This document shows, one piece after another, positions 1 through 8,696 of a DNA stretch of 43,689 nucleotides. Origin of the DNA: an uncultured Lachnospiraceae bacterium (GTDB lineage Bacteria > Bacillota > Clostridia > Lachnospirales > Lachnospiraceae). The stretch lies in the NCBI GenBank assembly GCA_947631665.1, contig CANRMF010000015.1, forward strand, positions 1-43,689. Direction: 5' to 3'. Numbering within the stretch: the first letter of the stretch is position 1; every line of letters begins with the position of its first letter. The translations under genes and the position numbers were made by a program. Under the pieces are notes generated by a model. The model was not told the origin of the DNA. It made no database searches and saw only the letters and a program-made list of their open reading frames with translations.

Positions 1-24
1 GGGTAAATTCCGCTTATGTAAAAC

Positions 25-70
25 TAAATTCCACTGTAGGATGGGAGAGTGGAATTTAAAATTTTAATTT
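25..70 (+). terminator. Rho-independent terminator of the gene upstream of the window
   Basis: An 11-bp perfect inverted repeat (arms 25-35 and 48-58, AAATTCCACT core) encloses a 12-base loop and is followed by an AT-rich stretch with two runs of four T. It most likely ends a gene left of the window. The T tract is interrupted, so termination strength is uncertain. Confidence 0.55.
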
Positions 71-98
71 TGGTAGACAAAAGATTTTGAGAAACTGC

Positions 99-127
99 TT
101 GCACTGGACATATACCTATGCTATAAT
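99..127 (+). promoter_or_regulatory. Sigma-A type promoter of rpmE
   Basis: TTGCAC (99-104) and a perfect TATAAT (122-127) are separated by 17 bp. The predicted start near 134 gives rpmE a leader of about 105 nt. No leader structure was recognised in it. Confidence 0.75.
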
Positions 128-239
128 ATCAAGGCTATTGAATTGTCGGACAATGTTCGGGATATTCGACAGTATTCATGAGCGAAGATGTATTGGCGCA
201 GCCAATGAAAATAAAATATGTTTAGATGAGGTGAATGTA

Positions 240-440
240 ATGAAAAAAGGAATCCATCCAGATTACTATGAAGCGACCGTTACATGCAACTGTGGCAACA
301 CATTCGTAACCGGTTCGACAAAAAAAGAAATCCATGTTGAAATATGTTCAGCATGTCATCCTTTCTACACAGGACAGCAGAAGGCAGCTTCAGCACGCGG
401 TAGAATTGAAAAGTTCAACAGAAAATATGGTATGAAATAG
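240..440 (+). CDS. rpmE: 50S ribosomal protein L31
   Basis: L31 is a small protein of the large ribosomal subunit at the intersubunit bridge region. The 66-aa product begins [19 protein letters not shown] and has the four cysteines of the zinc-binding (C+) L31 form at residues 16, 18, 36 and 39, which points to the normal rather than the zinc-free paralogue. The ATG at 240 is chosen because it gives the family's N-terminus and length and has GAGGTG just upstream; an in-frame extension to 87 would have no family support. It is monocistronic here, with its own promoter and terminator, although the L31-DUF1385-prmC-prfA order is one I associate with clostridia. Confidence 0.97.
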   Translation: MKKGIHPDYYEATVTCNCGNTFVTGSTKKEIHVEICSACHPFYTGQQKAASARGRIEKFNRKYGMK

Positions 441-454
441 GTTTGAAGGATAAC

Positions 455-488
455 AGGTTGAGGAGTAATTCTCAACCTATTTTTCTTA
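455..488 (+). terminator. rpmE terminator
   Basis: A perfect 8-bp stem (AGGTTGAG 455-462 with CTCAACCT 471-478) with an 8-base loop is followed by ATTTTTCTT. It lies 15 bases after the rpmE stop codon. Confidence 0.85.
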
Positions 489-569
489 TTTATAATTACT
501 TGTGAGAAAAGAAATTCGGATTCAAGACAAATCCAACGGACATGGGAAGTTCAAATTTGAGGTGCGTAT

Positions 570-1631
570 ATGAAGGAAACAGTATCAAATCAGCTTTATC
601 CCTCCGGAATTGGCGGACAGGCTGTACTGGAAGGAATTATGATGAGAAATCGGGACAGGTACGCTGTGGCAGTGCGGAAGCCCGACCATACGATTGAGGT
701 TATTGAAAAAAAGCATAAGAGCTTTATTGAGGGAAAGAAACTGCTCTCTCTGCCTTTTATCAGGGGGATTTTCAACTTTATTGATTCTCTCGTATTAGGA
801 ATTCAGACGCTCACGCTGTCGGCAGGTTTTTTCGATGAACAGGAGGAAGAACCGGGCAGGTTTGAAACATGGCTGATGAATAAATTCGGGGAAAAAGCGG
901 AAAAAGTAATTATTGCATTTACGGTTGCGCTCTCCGTAATACTGGCGGTGGGACTGTTTATGCTTCTGCCGCTGCTGGTCGCAGACCTTGCGGAGCGGAT
1001 TTTCCCTTCGGTCGGGGAGGCGCAGGTTCCCGTTATTGAAGGCGTTGTCAAAATTCTGATTTTTATCGGATATCTGCTGTTGATTTCCCTGATAAAGGAT
1101 ATTCAGCGGACTTTTATGTATCATGGGGCAGAACATAAATGTATTAACTGCGTTGAGCATGGAGAGGCGCTGAATGTGGAAAATGTGCGCAAAAGCTCCA
1201 GATTTCATAAGCGGTGCGGGACAAGTTTTCTGCTGATTGTTCTGGTAATCAGTATCGTGATATTTATGTTAATCCGCACAAAGGTCATCTGGCTCAGATA
1301 TTTAATCAGAATTCTGCTGATTCCGGTTATTGCGGGGATTTCCTACGAATTTATCCGGCTGGCGGGTAAAAGTGACAACCGGCTGGTAAACGCGCTGAGC
1401 AAACCGGGACTGTGGCTGCAGAAGATTACGACGAAAGAGCCGACAGATGATATGATTGAGGTAGCGATTGCGGCAGTAGAGGCAGTTTTTGACTGGAGAG
1501 AATATCTTCATCAGAATGGAATTGAGCCTGAAGATGAAAGATTAAAAAGAGAGCGGGAAGCAAAGGTTCTCTCGAGAGCAAAGAGTCAGCAAAGAGAAGG
1601 CGAAGGTTCAGGATATAATTGGAAGTTTTAG
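570..1631 (+). CDS. DUF1385 (YqhQ-like) multi-pass membrane protein
   Basis: This 353-aa protein belongs to the DUF1385/YqhQ family, whose biochemical role is unknown to me. It starts with a conserved segment around GIGGQAVLEGIMMRN (13-27). Hydrophobic segments follow at about 60-86, 112-140, 158-176, 218-236 and 243-265. Between the third and fourth segments lies a conserved His/Cys patch, YHGAEHK (184-190) and CINC (191-194), that looks like a metal or redox site. The ATG at 570 has GAGGTG upstream. The 3' end overlaps the TTG start of prmC by 13 bases, so the two are probably translationally coupled. The enzymatic meaning of the His/Cys patch is an inference. Confidence 0.9.
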   Translation: MKETVSNQLYPSGIGGQAVLEGIMMRNRDRYAVAVRKPDHTIEVIEKKHKSFIEGKKLLSLPFIRGIFNFIDSLVLGIQTLTLSAGFFDEQEEEPGRFETWLMNKFGEKAEKVIIAFTVALSVILAVGLFMLLPLLVADLAERIFPSVGEAQVPVIEGVVKILIFIGYLLLISLIKDIQRTFMYHGAEHKCINCVEHGEALNVENVRKSSRFHKRCGTSFLLIVLVISIVIFMLIRTKVIWLRYLIRILLIPVIAGISYEFIRLAGKSDNRLVNALSKPGLWLQKITTKEPTDDMIEVAIAAVEAVFDWREYLHQNGIEPEDERLKREREAKVLSRAKSQQREGEGSGYNWKF

Positions 1632-2470
1632 TCAAAGATATTATTGAGCAGGGACAGCAGTGTTTAAAGCAGTGCGGCGTGGCAGACTGGAAAACGGACA
1701 GTATGCTTCTGGCAGAATATTTCTTGGGCGTTACCAAAAAAGAACTGCTTCTGAAGCCGGACATAACGGTAAATTCCGGACAAAAGGAAGGTTACATGGA
1801 AGCAGTCAGGCGCCGGTGCAGTCATATTCCGTTACAGCATATTACCGGAATACAGGAATTTATGGGGCTGGAGTTTGAGGTCAATGAAAATGTACTGATT
1901 CCCCGTCAGGATACGGAGCTTTTAGTAGAACTGGTTCTGGCTTTTCTGAAAAAAAGTCCCAAAGAGAACAGGGTGCTTGATTTATGCACAGGCTCCGGCT
2001 GCATTGCCGTTGCGATTGATAAGCTGTGTGAAAATGCCAAAGTCACAGCGGGCGACATCTCAGAAAAAGCGCTGGAAACTGCCGTCAGAAATAACCGCAA
2101 GCATGACGCGTCCGTCACGTTTGTCCACTCTGATTTGTTTGAGCGGATTACGGGGACTTATGATGTGATTGTTTCAAACCCGCCTTACATTAAAACAGAT
2201 GAAATTAAAGGGTTGATGCCTGAGGTAAAAAATCACGATCCGATACTGGCGCTTGACGGAGATGCCGACGGACTGGAATTTTACCGGAAAATATCGGAAC
2301 GCGCGCCGGATTATCTGAAGCCGGAGGGTGCGCTCTTTTATGAAATCGGGTTTGATCAGGGAAAGGCAGTCAGGGAGATATTAGCGCAAAATGGATTTTC
2401 CAAGATAGAAATTCACAAGGATTTAGCCGGAAACGACCGGATTGTTTTTGCCAAACTGGAAAGGAAATAG
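1619..2470 (+). CDS. prmC: Peptide chain release factor N5-glutamine methyltransferase
   Basis: PrmC (HemK) uses S-adenosylmethionine to methylate the glutamine of the GGQ motif in class I release factors, which improves peptide release. The 283-aa product has the family's helical N-terminal domain (about 1-75), then a Rossmann methyltransferase domain with the SAM loop DLCTGSG (121-127) and the catalytic NPPY tetrapeptide (187-190). The TTG start at 1619 overlaps the end of the DUF1385 gene and gives a normal family N-terminus. The next gene, prfA, encodes its substrate, and only four bases separate them. The assignment is secure; the exact start is slightly less so because TTG is used. Confidence 0.96.
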   Translation: MEVLVKDIIEQGQQCLKQCGVADWKTDSMLLAEYFLGVTKKELLLKPDITVNSGQKEGYMEAVRRRCSHIPLQHITGIQEFMGLEFEVNENVLIPRQDTELLVELVLAFLKKSPKENRVLDLCTGSGCIAVAIDKLCENAKVTAGDISEKALETAVRNNRKHDASVTFVHSDLFERITGTYDVIVSNPPYIKTDEIKGLMPEVKNHDPILALDGDADGLEFYRKISERAPDYLKPEGALFYEIGFDQGKAVREILAQNGFSKIEIHKDLAGNDRIVFAKLERK

Positions 2471-2474
2471 AAAA

Positions 2475-3545
2475 ATGTTTGATAAGTTAGAGGATATTTT
2501 AAAGCGATATGAGGAAATTTTACAGCAGTTAAACGATCCGAATGTCGTCAACGATCAGGATAATTACAGAAAACTGATGAAAGAACAGAGTAATCTTGAG
2601 CCGATTGTCGAAGCGTACCGGTCTTATAAAAACGCAAAGCAGACGGTGGAAGACAGTCTGGTGATTTTAGATGAAGAATCTGATGAAGATATGCGCGAAC
2701 TTGCGAAGGAAGAAATGAATGAGGCAAAAGAGCAGATTGTAAAACTGGAGGAGCAGTTAAAAATTCTTCTTCTTCCGAAAGATGAAAACGACGATAAAAA
2801 CGTGGTCGTGGAAATCCGCGCCGGCGCAGGTGGCGACGAGGCTGCCCTGTTTGCCGCAGAACTATATCGTATGTACTGCATGTACGCCGAGACGATGCGG
2901 TGGAAAACAGAATTGGTTGACCTCAATGAAAACGGTCTTGGCGGCTTCAAAGAAGTGGTGTTTATGGTCAACGGACAGGGCGCTTATTCAAAACTCAAAT
3001 ATGAGAGCGGCGTCCACAGGGTGCAGAGAGTTCCGGTGACGGAATCCGGTGGAAGAATTCACACCTCTACCGCTACGGTTGCAGTAATGCCGGAAGCGGA
3101 GGAAGTTGATGTGGAAATAGATATGAACGACTGTAAATTTGATGTGTTCAGGGCTTCCGGAAATGGAGGACAGTGCGTTAATACCACAGACTCCGCAGTC
3201 CGTCTGACGCATATTCCGACAGGGATTGTCATTTCATGCCAAGATGAAAAATCCCAGTTGAAAAACAAGGATAAGGCGTTAAAGGTGCTGCGTGCGCGTC
3301 TGTATGAATTAGAGCAGCAGAAGAAACAGGACGAAGAATCTGCGGCAAGGAGAAGCCAGATTGGTACGGGAGACCGTTCTGAAAAAATCAGGACTTACAA
3401 TTTTCCGCAGGGGAGAGTGACAGACCACAGGATTAAGTTTACGACGCATCGCTTAGAGCAGATTATGAACGGTGATATTGCAGAAATTATTGACAGCTGC
3501 ATTGCGGCGGATCAGGCGGCAAAACTGGCGCAGGTCGGCGAATAA
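2475..3545 (+). CDS. prfA: Peptide chain release factor 1
   Basis: RF1 recognises UAA and UAG stop codons in the ribosomal A site and triggers hydrolysis of the peptidyl-tRNA ester. The 356-aa length is typical of the family. A helical N-terminal domain (1-105) precedes the codon-recognition domain, where PVT (187-189) occupies the place of the RF1 P-x-T anticodon motif, followed by the catalytic GGQ (231-233). The ATG at 2475 is preferred over an in-frame start at 2442 because it gives the usual MFDKLEDI N-terminus and has AAGGAA just upstream, overlapping the end of prmC. Co-transcription with prmC supplies its modifying enzyme. Confidence 0.98.
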   Translation: MFDKLEDILKRYEEILQQLNDPNVVNDQDNYRKLMKEQSNLEPIVEAYRSYKNAKQTVEDSLVILDEESDEDMRELAKEEMNEAKEQIVKLEEQLKILLLPKDENDDKNVVVEIRAGAGGDEAALFAAELYRMYCMYAETMRWKTELVDLNENGLGGFKEVVFMVNGQGAYSKLKYESGVHRVQRVPVTESGGRIHTSTATVAVMPEAEEVDVEIDMNDCKFDVFRASGNGGQCVNTTDSAVRLTHIPTGIVISCQDEKSQLKNKDKALKVLRARLYELEQQKKQDEESAARRSQIGTGDRSEKIRTYNFPQGRVTDHRIKFTTHRLEQIMNGDIAEIIDSCIAADQAAKLAQVGE

Positions 3546-3572
3546 TCCACCGGTTTAAAAACAGGAGATGGC

Positions 3573-4304
3573 ATGAATACAATTAAAGATCGTTATGAAA
3601 TTGCAGGACTGCGGGTTGTGATGACGACCTATCATGAAAAGATACGCCGGCAGGCATTGCCGTATCTCGCAAAATCTGACTGGAGTGAGGACGAGGCGGA
3701 AGTCCGGATTGATTTGGACAACGAATTTTATGAGGAACGGCTACGCGAGAGCCGGTTTCCGATTACGATTGATTCAATAGAATATGTCTATACCGGAGAA
3801 ATGTTTCACCGATATCTGTTGCTGCATCAGGGCTGTATGCTCCATTCGTCGGCAGTGGTGGTGGACGGATACGCATATTTGTTTTCGGCGGACAGCGGCA
3901 CCGGAAAATCAACGCATACGGCGTTGTGGGTGCAGCATTTCGGCAAACGGGCCTACATCATCAATGACGATAAACCGGCGCTGCGCAGAGTTGACCGGAC
4001 ATGGTATGTCTATGGCACTCCATGGAGCGGCAAAACGAATATGAATGTAAATGCGAGAGTAAAGCTCGGAGCGGTAGTGTTCCTTGAGCGCTCTGAACAA
4101 AACTGGATTCATACGGTGGACATTCAAAAGGCAATTCCGATGTTTTTCAAGCAGACGGTCAGAAAACTGAACAAGGAAGAAAATATGGATTTTGCATTGG
4201 ACGCAATGGGGAAAATCCTGTCAGAAACGCCCATTTACCAGATGGGGTGTAATGTCAGCGATGAAGCGGTATCCATGGCATATGAAAAAATCAGGAGAGT
4301 ATAG
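3573..4304 (+). CDS. HPr-kinase/PEPCK-fold protein of unknown substrate
   Basis: The 243-aa product resembles the C-terminal catalytic half of HPr kinase and HprK-related kinases found in peptide-modification clusters. A P-loop, GTGKST (109-114), is followed by an acidic NDDK motif (131-134) and a glycine-containing TPWSGKTN stretch, as in the HprK/PEPCK nucleotide site. The N-terminal serine-sensing domain of true HprK is missing. Genuine HprK acts on HPr and is about 310 aa long, so this is probably not the regulator of sugar catabolite repression. In lasso-peptide clusters of Firmicutes a homologue phosphorylates the precursor; applying that role here is inference. AGGAGA precedes the ATG, and the stop overlaps the next start (TAGTG). 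Confidence 0.75.
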   Translation: MNTIKDRYEIAGLRVVMTTYHEKIRRQALPYLAKSDWSEDEAEVRIDLDNEFYEERLRESRFPITIDSIEYVYTGEMFHRYLLLHQGCMLHSSAVVVDGYAYLFSADSGTGKSTHTALWVQHFGKRAYIINDDKPALRRVDRTWYVYGTPWSGKTNMNVNARVKLGAVVFLERSEQNWIHTVDIQKAIPMFFKQTVRKLNKEENMDFALDAMGKILSETPIYQMGCNVSDEAVSMAYEKIRRV

Positions 4305-4567
4305 TGAAGATTAAAGAAGGATTTATTTTAAGAAATGTTGCGGGCAGTTACGTCGTTGTACCAATCGGAAAAACTACGCTGGATTTTAACGGCATGATGA
4401 GTTTAAATGAAACCGGCGCTTTTCTGTTTGAAAAACTGCAGCAGGGGATTGAACGGGACGCGCTGGTAGACGCGCTTGTCCGGGAATATGAAATTTCAAG
4501 AGATCTGGCGCAGAATGATGTAGACCGGTTTATAGAAAAGGTTGAAGGAGAGGATTTATTTGAATAG
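4304..4567 (+). CDS. PqqD-family (RRE-fold) protein
   Basis: The 87-aa product matches the PqqD fold, a small winged-helix-like domain that binds leader peptides of ribosomally made modified peptides (RRE domain). Supporting sequence includes the N-terminal IKEGFILRNVAGSYVVVPIG strand region, the LNETGAFLFEKL helix (35-46) and the acidic helical C-terminus. The GTG start at 4304 shares one base with the preceding stop and has AGGAG upstream. Its position between a kinase and a peptidase gene suggests that it presents a peptide substrate to one of them. No precursor peptide gene is visible nearby, so the substrate is unknown. Confidence 0.82.
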   Translation: MKIKEGFILRNVAGSYVVVPIGKTTLDFNGMMSLNETGAFLFEKLQQGIERDALVDALVREYEISRDLAQNDVDRFIEKVEGEDLFE

Positions 4568-5024
4568 AGTAGTTTCTATGGACGATATGATTCCTCTGAT
4601 TGCGGAGACGCTGCAAAAAGGCGGAAAGGCGGTTTTTACGCCTACCGGAACCAGTATGCTGCCCATGCTTAGAAACAGGCTGGATACAGTGACTTTGGAA
4701 AAACCGGAATTTCCCTTAAAGAAGTATGACTTACCGCTCTACAAAAGAAAGGACGGCTCCTATATTTTACACCGGATTATCGGGGTTTCTCAGGGGCGTT
4801 ACATAATGCGCGGGGATCATCAGCTTCATCAGGAGTATGGGGTTACGGAGGAGCAGATTATCGGCGTAGTCTGTGAATTTACGAGAAAAGGGAAACACTA
4901 TTTATGCAGCGACCGGCGTTACCGGCTTTACTGCCGCTGCTGGGTTGGTACGGCAAAATGCAGGAAACTGTATTACCGGTTAAGACGGCTGGGAAGTAAA
5001 ATAAAACGAAAGATTTTAGGTTAG
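4560..5024 (+). CDS. Signal-peptidase-like serine protease (S24/S26 type)
   Basis: The 154-aa product has the signal peptidase I/LexA-type core. The GTSMLPML box contains the presumed nucleophile Ser32, ILHRIIG contains His71, and MRGDH contains Asp86. A histidine in place of the bacterial catalytic lysine resembles the SipW/ER type of signal peptidase. I see no clear membrane segment, which is unusual for a signal peptidase and suggests a cytoplasmic or peripheral protease. The TTG at 4560 is chosen because AGGAGAGG (4546-4553) sits six bases upstream; it overlaps the PqqD gene by eight bases. An ATG at 4578 is the alternative. A role in cleaving a leader peptide before export is inferred from the neighbours. 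Confidence 0.75.
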   Translation: MNRVVSMDDMIPLIAETLQKGGKAVFTPTGTSMLPMLRNRLDTVTLEKPEFPLKKYDLPLYKRKDGSYILHRIIGVSQGRYIMRGDHQLHQEYGVTEEQIIGVVCEFTRKGKHYLCSDRRYRLYCRCWVGTAKCRKLYYRLRRLGSKIKRKILG

Positions 5025-5028
5025 TACT

Positions 5029-6747
5029 ATGAAAAATTCTGTGAGAGAATCCGAAGGATTGCGTTGGGTTATAAATAGCAGCAGGGGTTACAAGGGAAAA
5101 ATCTTTCTGCTCAGTGTGTTTAATATGACGCTTGCGCTGGTGACGACGGTGCTTGCCGTTATCAGCAAGCAGATTATTGACGCCGCCCAGAATGCGGCGG
5201 GAGCAGAGACGGCTGCGGTTCGGGAACATGCGATTTACCGGATTATTTTTTATGGTCTTTTAATCCTTGCGATTATTATTGGAAGACTTGCGCTGCGGGT
5301 TTACAGCCAGAGTCTTGCAATCCGCGTACAGGCAGGTTTGGAAATGAATATGCGCTCCAAACTGTTTTATGATATTCTGACGAAAAAATTTGAGTCGGTC
5401 AACCGCTTTCACAGCGGGGAACTGATGAACCGCCTGACGAGTGATTTGAAAATCATATCGAGTGGCATTACAGGAATTATCCCAGATATGCTGTATTATA
5501 TTACCCAGTTTTTAGGGGCGTTTATTGTACTGATTGTCTTTGACTGGAAATTTACCCTGATTTTTCTGGCGTCCGGCATTGTTATTTCCACAGTGACGCT
5601 TTTGTTTCGCTCGAAACTCAAAAGCCTTCACAAAGAGGTACAGTCTACGGACGGAAAGGTGCGCTCCTTTTATCAGGAAGCCATCGAGAGTATGCTGGTG
5701 GTAAAGACGTTTGGCATTGAAGAACGGTTTCGTGAAAAAGGAGACTGCCTGCAACAGGATAATTACAATGCAAAAATGAAGCGCAGACATGTCAGTATTC
5801 TCGCAAATACCGGTTTTTCGTTTGTCTTTAACGCAGGCTATATGATTGCGTTAATCTGGTGCGCCCTTCAGATTTGTTTTCATACGATGACGGCCGGCAC
5901 CCTGACTGCGGTAATCCAGTTGATTACCCAGCTTCAGACGCCGTTTGTCAATGTGACTAAGGTTGTGCCGCAGTATTATGCGATTATTGCGTCTGCAGAG
6001 CGTATTATTGAGATTGAGGCGTTGGAAACCGAATATCTGGCGAAAGCAGAAATGAATATCGAAAAAGAATATGCAAAACTTACGGAAATCCGGTTTGAAA
6101 ATATCCGTTTCAGTTATGGACGGGAACGGGTGCTGGATTCAGGAAATGCCGTTTTAAAGAAGGGCGATTTTGTTGCAATTCGCGGAATTTCGGGAATTGG
6201 CAAAAGTACGCTGCTGAAAATGCTGCTTGGCGTTTTTAAACCGCAGGAAGGAAATATTTCCCTCTATTATGACGACGGAACGAGCGTTCTGGCAGGGCCG
6301 AAGACGAGAGGACTGTTTTCTTATGTGCCTCAGGGAAATTATCTGTTTAGCGGAAGCCTCAGGGAAAATATTCTGATGGTCAATCCACAGGCGTCCGGGG
6401 AGGAGATAAAAAACGCGTTAAAAATCAGCGATATTGATGAGTTTGTCAGGGAGCTTCCGGAGGGGCTTGACACTGTTATCGGAGAAAAAGGACTTGGGAT
6501 TTCAGAGGGACAGGCGCAGCGGCTTGCGATTGCGAGGGCGCTGCTAAGCAATGCCCCGATTTTGCTGCTGGACGAGGCAACGTCGGCGCTGGACGCCGCT
6601 ACGGAGCAGCGCGTTCTTTCCAATATCAAACAACTGACGGAGAAGACCTGCATTATTATTACGCATAAAAGAGCGGCATTGGAGGTCTGCAACCGCGAAT
6701 TTGTCATTGAAGATAAAAAAATATCTTATCGGGTGAAAGAATCATGA
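5029..6747 (+). CDS. ABC exporter, fused membrane and ATPase domains
   Basis: The 572-aa protein is a half-size ABC exporter of the peptide/lipid export class. The transmembrane domain covers about 20-320. The ATPase domain starts near 350 and has Walker A GISGIGKST (386-394), a variant signature ISEGQ and Walker B ILLLDEATSALD. It has no N-terminal C39 peptidase domain, which fits the separate protease gene encoded just upstream. It presumably works as a homodimer. It lies four bases after the protease gene and overlaps the NUDIX gene by four bases (ATGA). The cargo is unknown; export of a modified peptide is the reading suggested by the context. Confidence 0.92.
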   Translation: MKNSVRESEGLRWVINSSRGYKGKIFLLSVFNMTLALVTTVLAVISKQIIDAAQNAAGAETAAVREHAIYRIIFYGLLILAIIIGRLALRVYSQSLAIRVQAGLEMNMRSKLFYDILTKKFESVNRFHSGELMNRLTSDLKIISSGITGIIPDMLYYITQFLGAFIVLIVFDWKFTLIFLASGIVISTVTLLFRSKLKSLHKEVQSTDGKVRSFYQEAIESMLVVKTFGIEERFREKGDCLQQDNYNAKMKRRHVSILANTGFSFVFNAGYMIALIWCALQICFHTMTAGTLTAVIQLITQLQTPFVNVTKVVPQYYAIIASAERIIEIEALETEYLAKAEMNIEKEYAKLTEIRFENIRFSYGRERVLDSGNAVLKKGDFVAIRGISGIGKSTLLKMLLGVFKPQEGNISLYYDDGTSVLAGPKTRGLFSYVPQGNYLFSGSLRENILMVNPQASGEEIKNALKISDIDEFVRELPEGLDTVIGEKGLGISEGQAQRLAIARALLSNAPILLLDEATSALDAATEQRVLSNIKQLTEKTCIIITHKRAALEVCNREFVIEDKKISYRVKES

Positions 6748-7199
6748 ATACAACGCTCTGCTATATAGAAAAAGAAAATCAGTATTTAATGCTGCATCGT
6801 ACAAAAAAGAAAAATGACCTGAATGAAGGAAAGTGGATTTGCGTCGGCGGGAAATTTGAAGCGGACGAAACGCCGGAGGAATGTCTTTTGCGGGAAGTAA
6901 AAGAGGAGACCGGACTGACGCTTGAAAAGTACCGGCTGCGGGCGGTTATTACGTTTATTTCAGACCGGTGGCCGACTGAATATATGTATCTGTTTACCGC
7001 GTCAGAGTACAGTGGAACGCTTACGGACTGCAACGAGGGAACGCTGGCGTGGGTAGACAAAGACCGGATTTTGGAACTGCCTATCTGGGAGGGCGACCGG
7101 ATTTTTCTCGAAAAACTGATGGAATCAGACCGGTTTTTTACATTAAAAGTAGCTTATCAGGGCGACCGGCTTGTGGAAAGTGTTTTGCAGGAGTATTGA
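6744..7199 (+). CDS. NUDIX hydrolase (MutT-like)
   Basis: NUDIX hydrolases cleave nucleoside diphosphates linked to another moiety. The 151-aa product carries a complete Nudix box at 36-58, with spacing G-x5-E-x7-REVKEETGL. The fold around it resembles MutT-type 8-oxo-dGTP diphosphatases, but the substrate cannot be assigned from sequence. The start codon overlaps the exporter stop (ATGA), making it the last gene of this cluster. Whether it functionally belongs to the cluster or is a passenger is unclear. Confidence 0.9.
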   Translation: MNTTLCYIEKENQYLMLHRTKKKNDLNEGKWICVGGKFEADETPEECLLREVKEETGLTLEKYRLRAVITFISDRWPTEYMYLFTASEYSGTLTDCNEGTLAWVDKDRILELPIWEGDRIFLEKLMESDRFFTLKVAYQGDRLVESVLQEY

Positions 7200-7207
7200 G
7201 AAAATAG

Positions 7208-7259
7208 TTGGCGCTGCTTATAAAATATGGCGCAGACTATCGGGGCGAAGCAGCGCCGA
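7208..7259. repeat. Long inverted repeat between the NUDIX gene and glmM
   Basis: GGCGCTGCTT (7210-7219) is perfectly complementary to 7248-7257, and two more outer pairs (one G-U) extend the stem to 12 bp around a 28-base loop. No T run follows, so it is not a classical intrinsic terminator. It ends just before the glmM promoter and could terminate or block read-through, or bind a regulator. Confidence 0.5.
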
Positions 7260-7264
7260 TAACA

Positions 7265-7294
7265 TTGACAGCGCAAAACAATCCGTAGTATGAT
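7265..7294 (+). promoter_or_regulatory. Sigma-A type promoter of glmM
   Basis: A perfect TTGACA (7265-7270) and TATGAT (7289-7294) are separated by 18 bp. The predicted start lies about 30 bases before the glmM start codon. Confidence 0.75.
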
Positions 7295-7330
7295 TGTGGC
7301 AGATGGAATCATAAAAATTGGAGGAAAAAG

Positions 7331-8680
7331 ATGGGAAAATATTTTGGGACAGACGGATTCAGAGGAGAGGCAAATGTGAACCTGACAGCGATGCACGCGT
7401 TTAAGGTAGGACGTTTTATCGGCTGGTATTACGGACGGTATCACAAGTGCTCTGTGGCAATCGGAAAAGATACCAGAAGAAGCAGTTATATGTTTGAGGA
7501 TGCGCTTTCCGCAGGACTGACCTCGACAGGCGCGGACGTCTATCTGCTTCATGTCACGACGACGCCGAGTGTGTCTTATGTTGTCAGTACAGAAGATTTT
7601 GACTGCGGTATCATGATTTCAGCCAGTCACAATCCGTTTGATGATAATGGAATTAAACTGCTCAATGGAAAAGGCGAAAAGATGGAACAGGAAGTCATTG
7701 ATCAGGTGGAGGCATATATTGATGCTGATTTTGACAGTATCCCTTATGCGACGGGAGAAAAAATCGGCAGAACCGTTGACTATTTTGCAGGAAGAAACCG
7801 TTATATGGGATATCTGATGACACTTGCGAAACATTCCTTCCGCAATATCAGGGTAGGTCTGGACTGCTCCAACGGCAGCGCGTCTGCGATTGCAAAGAGT
7901 GTGTTTGACGCGCTGGGAGCGGAGACGCACGTCATTCATGCCGAGCCGAATGGCACAAACATCAATATGGGCTGCGGTTCTACGCATATTGAGGAATTAC
8001 AGAATTATGTCATTGGAAATCATTTAGATATCGGGTTTGCCTATGACGGAGATGCAGACCGCTGTTTCTGCGTTGACGATCAGGGACACGTGGTCAACGG
8101 AGATTTAATTCTCTATGTCTGCGGAGTTTATATGAAGCAGAACGGAGAATTGAAAAACAATACGGTTGTGACGACCGTTATGTCCAATATCGGCTTATAC
8201 AAGGCTTTTGACGCAGTAGGTATTCATTATGAGAAGACCGACGTCGGCGACAAAAATGTCTATGAATGTATGAGAAATCATGGATACCGTCTGGGCGGGG
8301 AAGAATCCGGACATATCATTTTCAGCAAATACGCCACGACGGGCGACGGTATTCTGACCTCAATTAAGCTGATGGAAGTTATGCTGTCCGAAAAAAGAAA
8401 AATGTCCGAACTGATTAGTCCGGTAACCATTTATCCTCAGGTTTTAAAAAATATCCGCGTGACCGGCAAACAGGAAGTGATGAATGATGAGGACGTCAAA
8501 AAGGCGATTGAAGAAGTAGATAACATCTTAAACGGAAACGGACGGATTTTGGTGCGCGAGAGCGGAACCGAGCCGGTAATCCGGGTTATGGTTGAGGCAG
8601 AGACAGAGCAGAAGGCTGAGGACTGCGTCGACCGCGTCATAGAGGTAATTTCCAAAAAAGGATACGAAGACAGAAAATAG
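7331..8680 (+). CDS. glmM: Phosphoglucosamine mutase
   Basis: GlmM interconverts glucosamine-6-phosphate and glucosamine-1-phosphate on the route to UDP-GlcNAc and peptidoglycan. The 449-aa length fits the family. The product begins with the typical GKYFGTDGFRG and has the phosphoserine loop ISASHNP (96-102, phosphoserine Ser99). It also has the Mg-binding YDGDADR motif (about 236-242), the GGEESGH sugar-specificity loop and the phosphate-binding RESGTEP loop near the C-terminus. GGAGG lies just before the ATG. A phosphomannomutase is the alternative, but the N-terminus and the sugar loop favour GlmM. Confidence 0.93.
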   Translation: MGKYFGTDGFRGEANVNLTAMHAFKVGRFIGWYYGRYHKCSVAIGKDTRRSSYMFEDALSAGLTSTGADVYLLHVTTTPSVSYVVSTEDFDCGIMISASHNPFDDNGIKLLNGKGEKMEQEVIDQVEAYIDADFDSIPYATGEKIGRTVDYFAGRNRYMGYLMTLAKHSFRNIRVGLDCSNGSASAIAKSVFDALGAETHVIHAEPNGTNINMGCGSTHIEELQNYVIGNHLDIGFAYDGDADRCFCVDDQGHVVNGDLILYVCGVYMKQNGELKNNTVVTTVMSNIGLYKAFDAVGIHYEKTDVGDKNVYECMRNHGYRLGGEESGHIIFSKYATTGDGILTSIKLMEVMLSEKRKMSELISPVTIYPQVLKNIRVTGKQEVMNDEDVKKAIEEVDNILNGNGRILVRESGTEPVIRVMVEAETEQKAEDCVDRVIEVISKKGYEDRK

Positions 8681-8696
8681 GTTTGCGGTGCATAAG

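Noticed and set aside
3573-4304. True HPr kinase/phosphorylase (hprK)
   Set aside because: The N-terminal HprK domain is absent, the length is short and the neighbours are PqqD-like, peptidase and exporter genes rather than lgt or ptsH.
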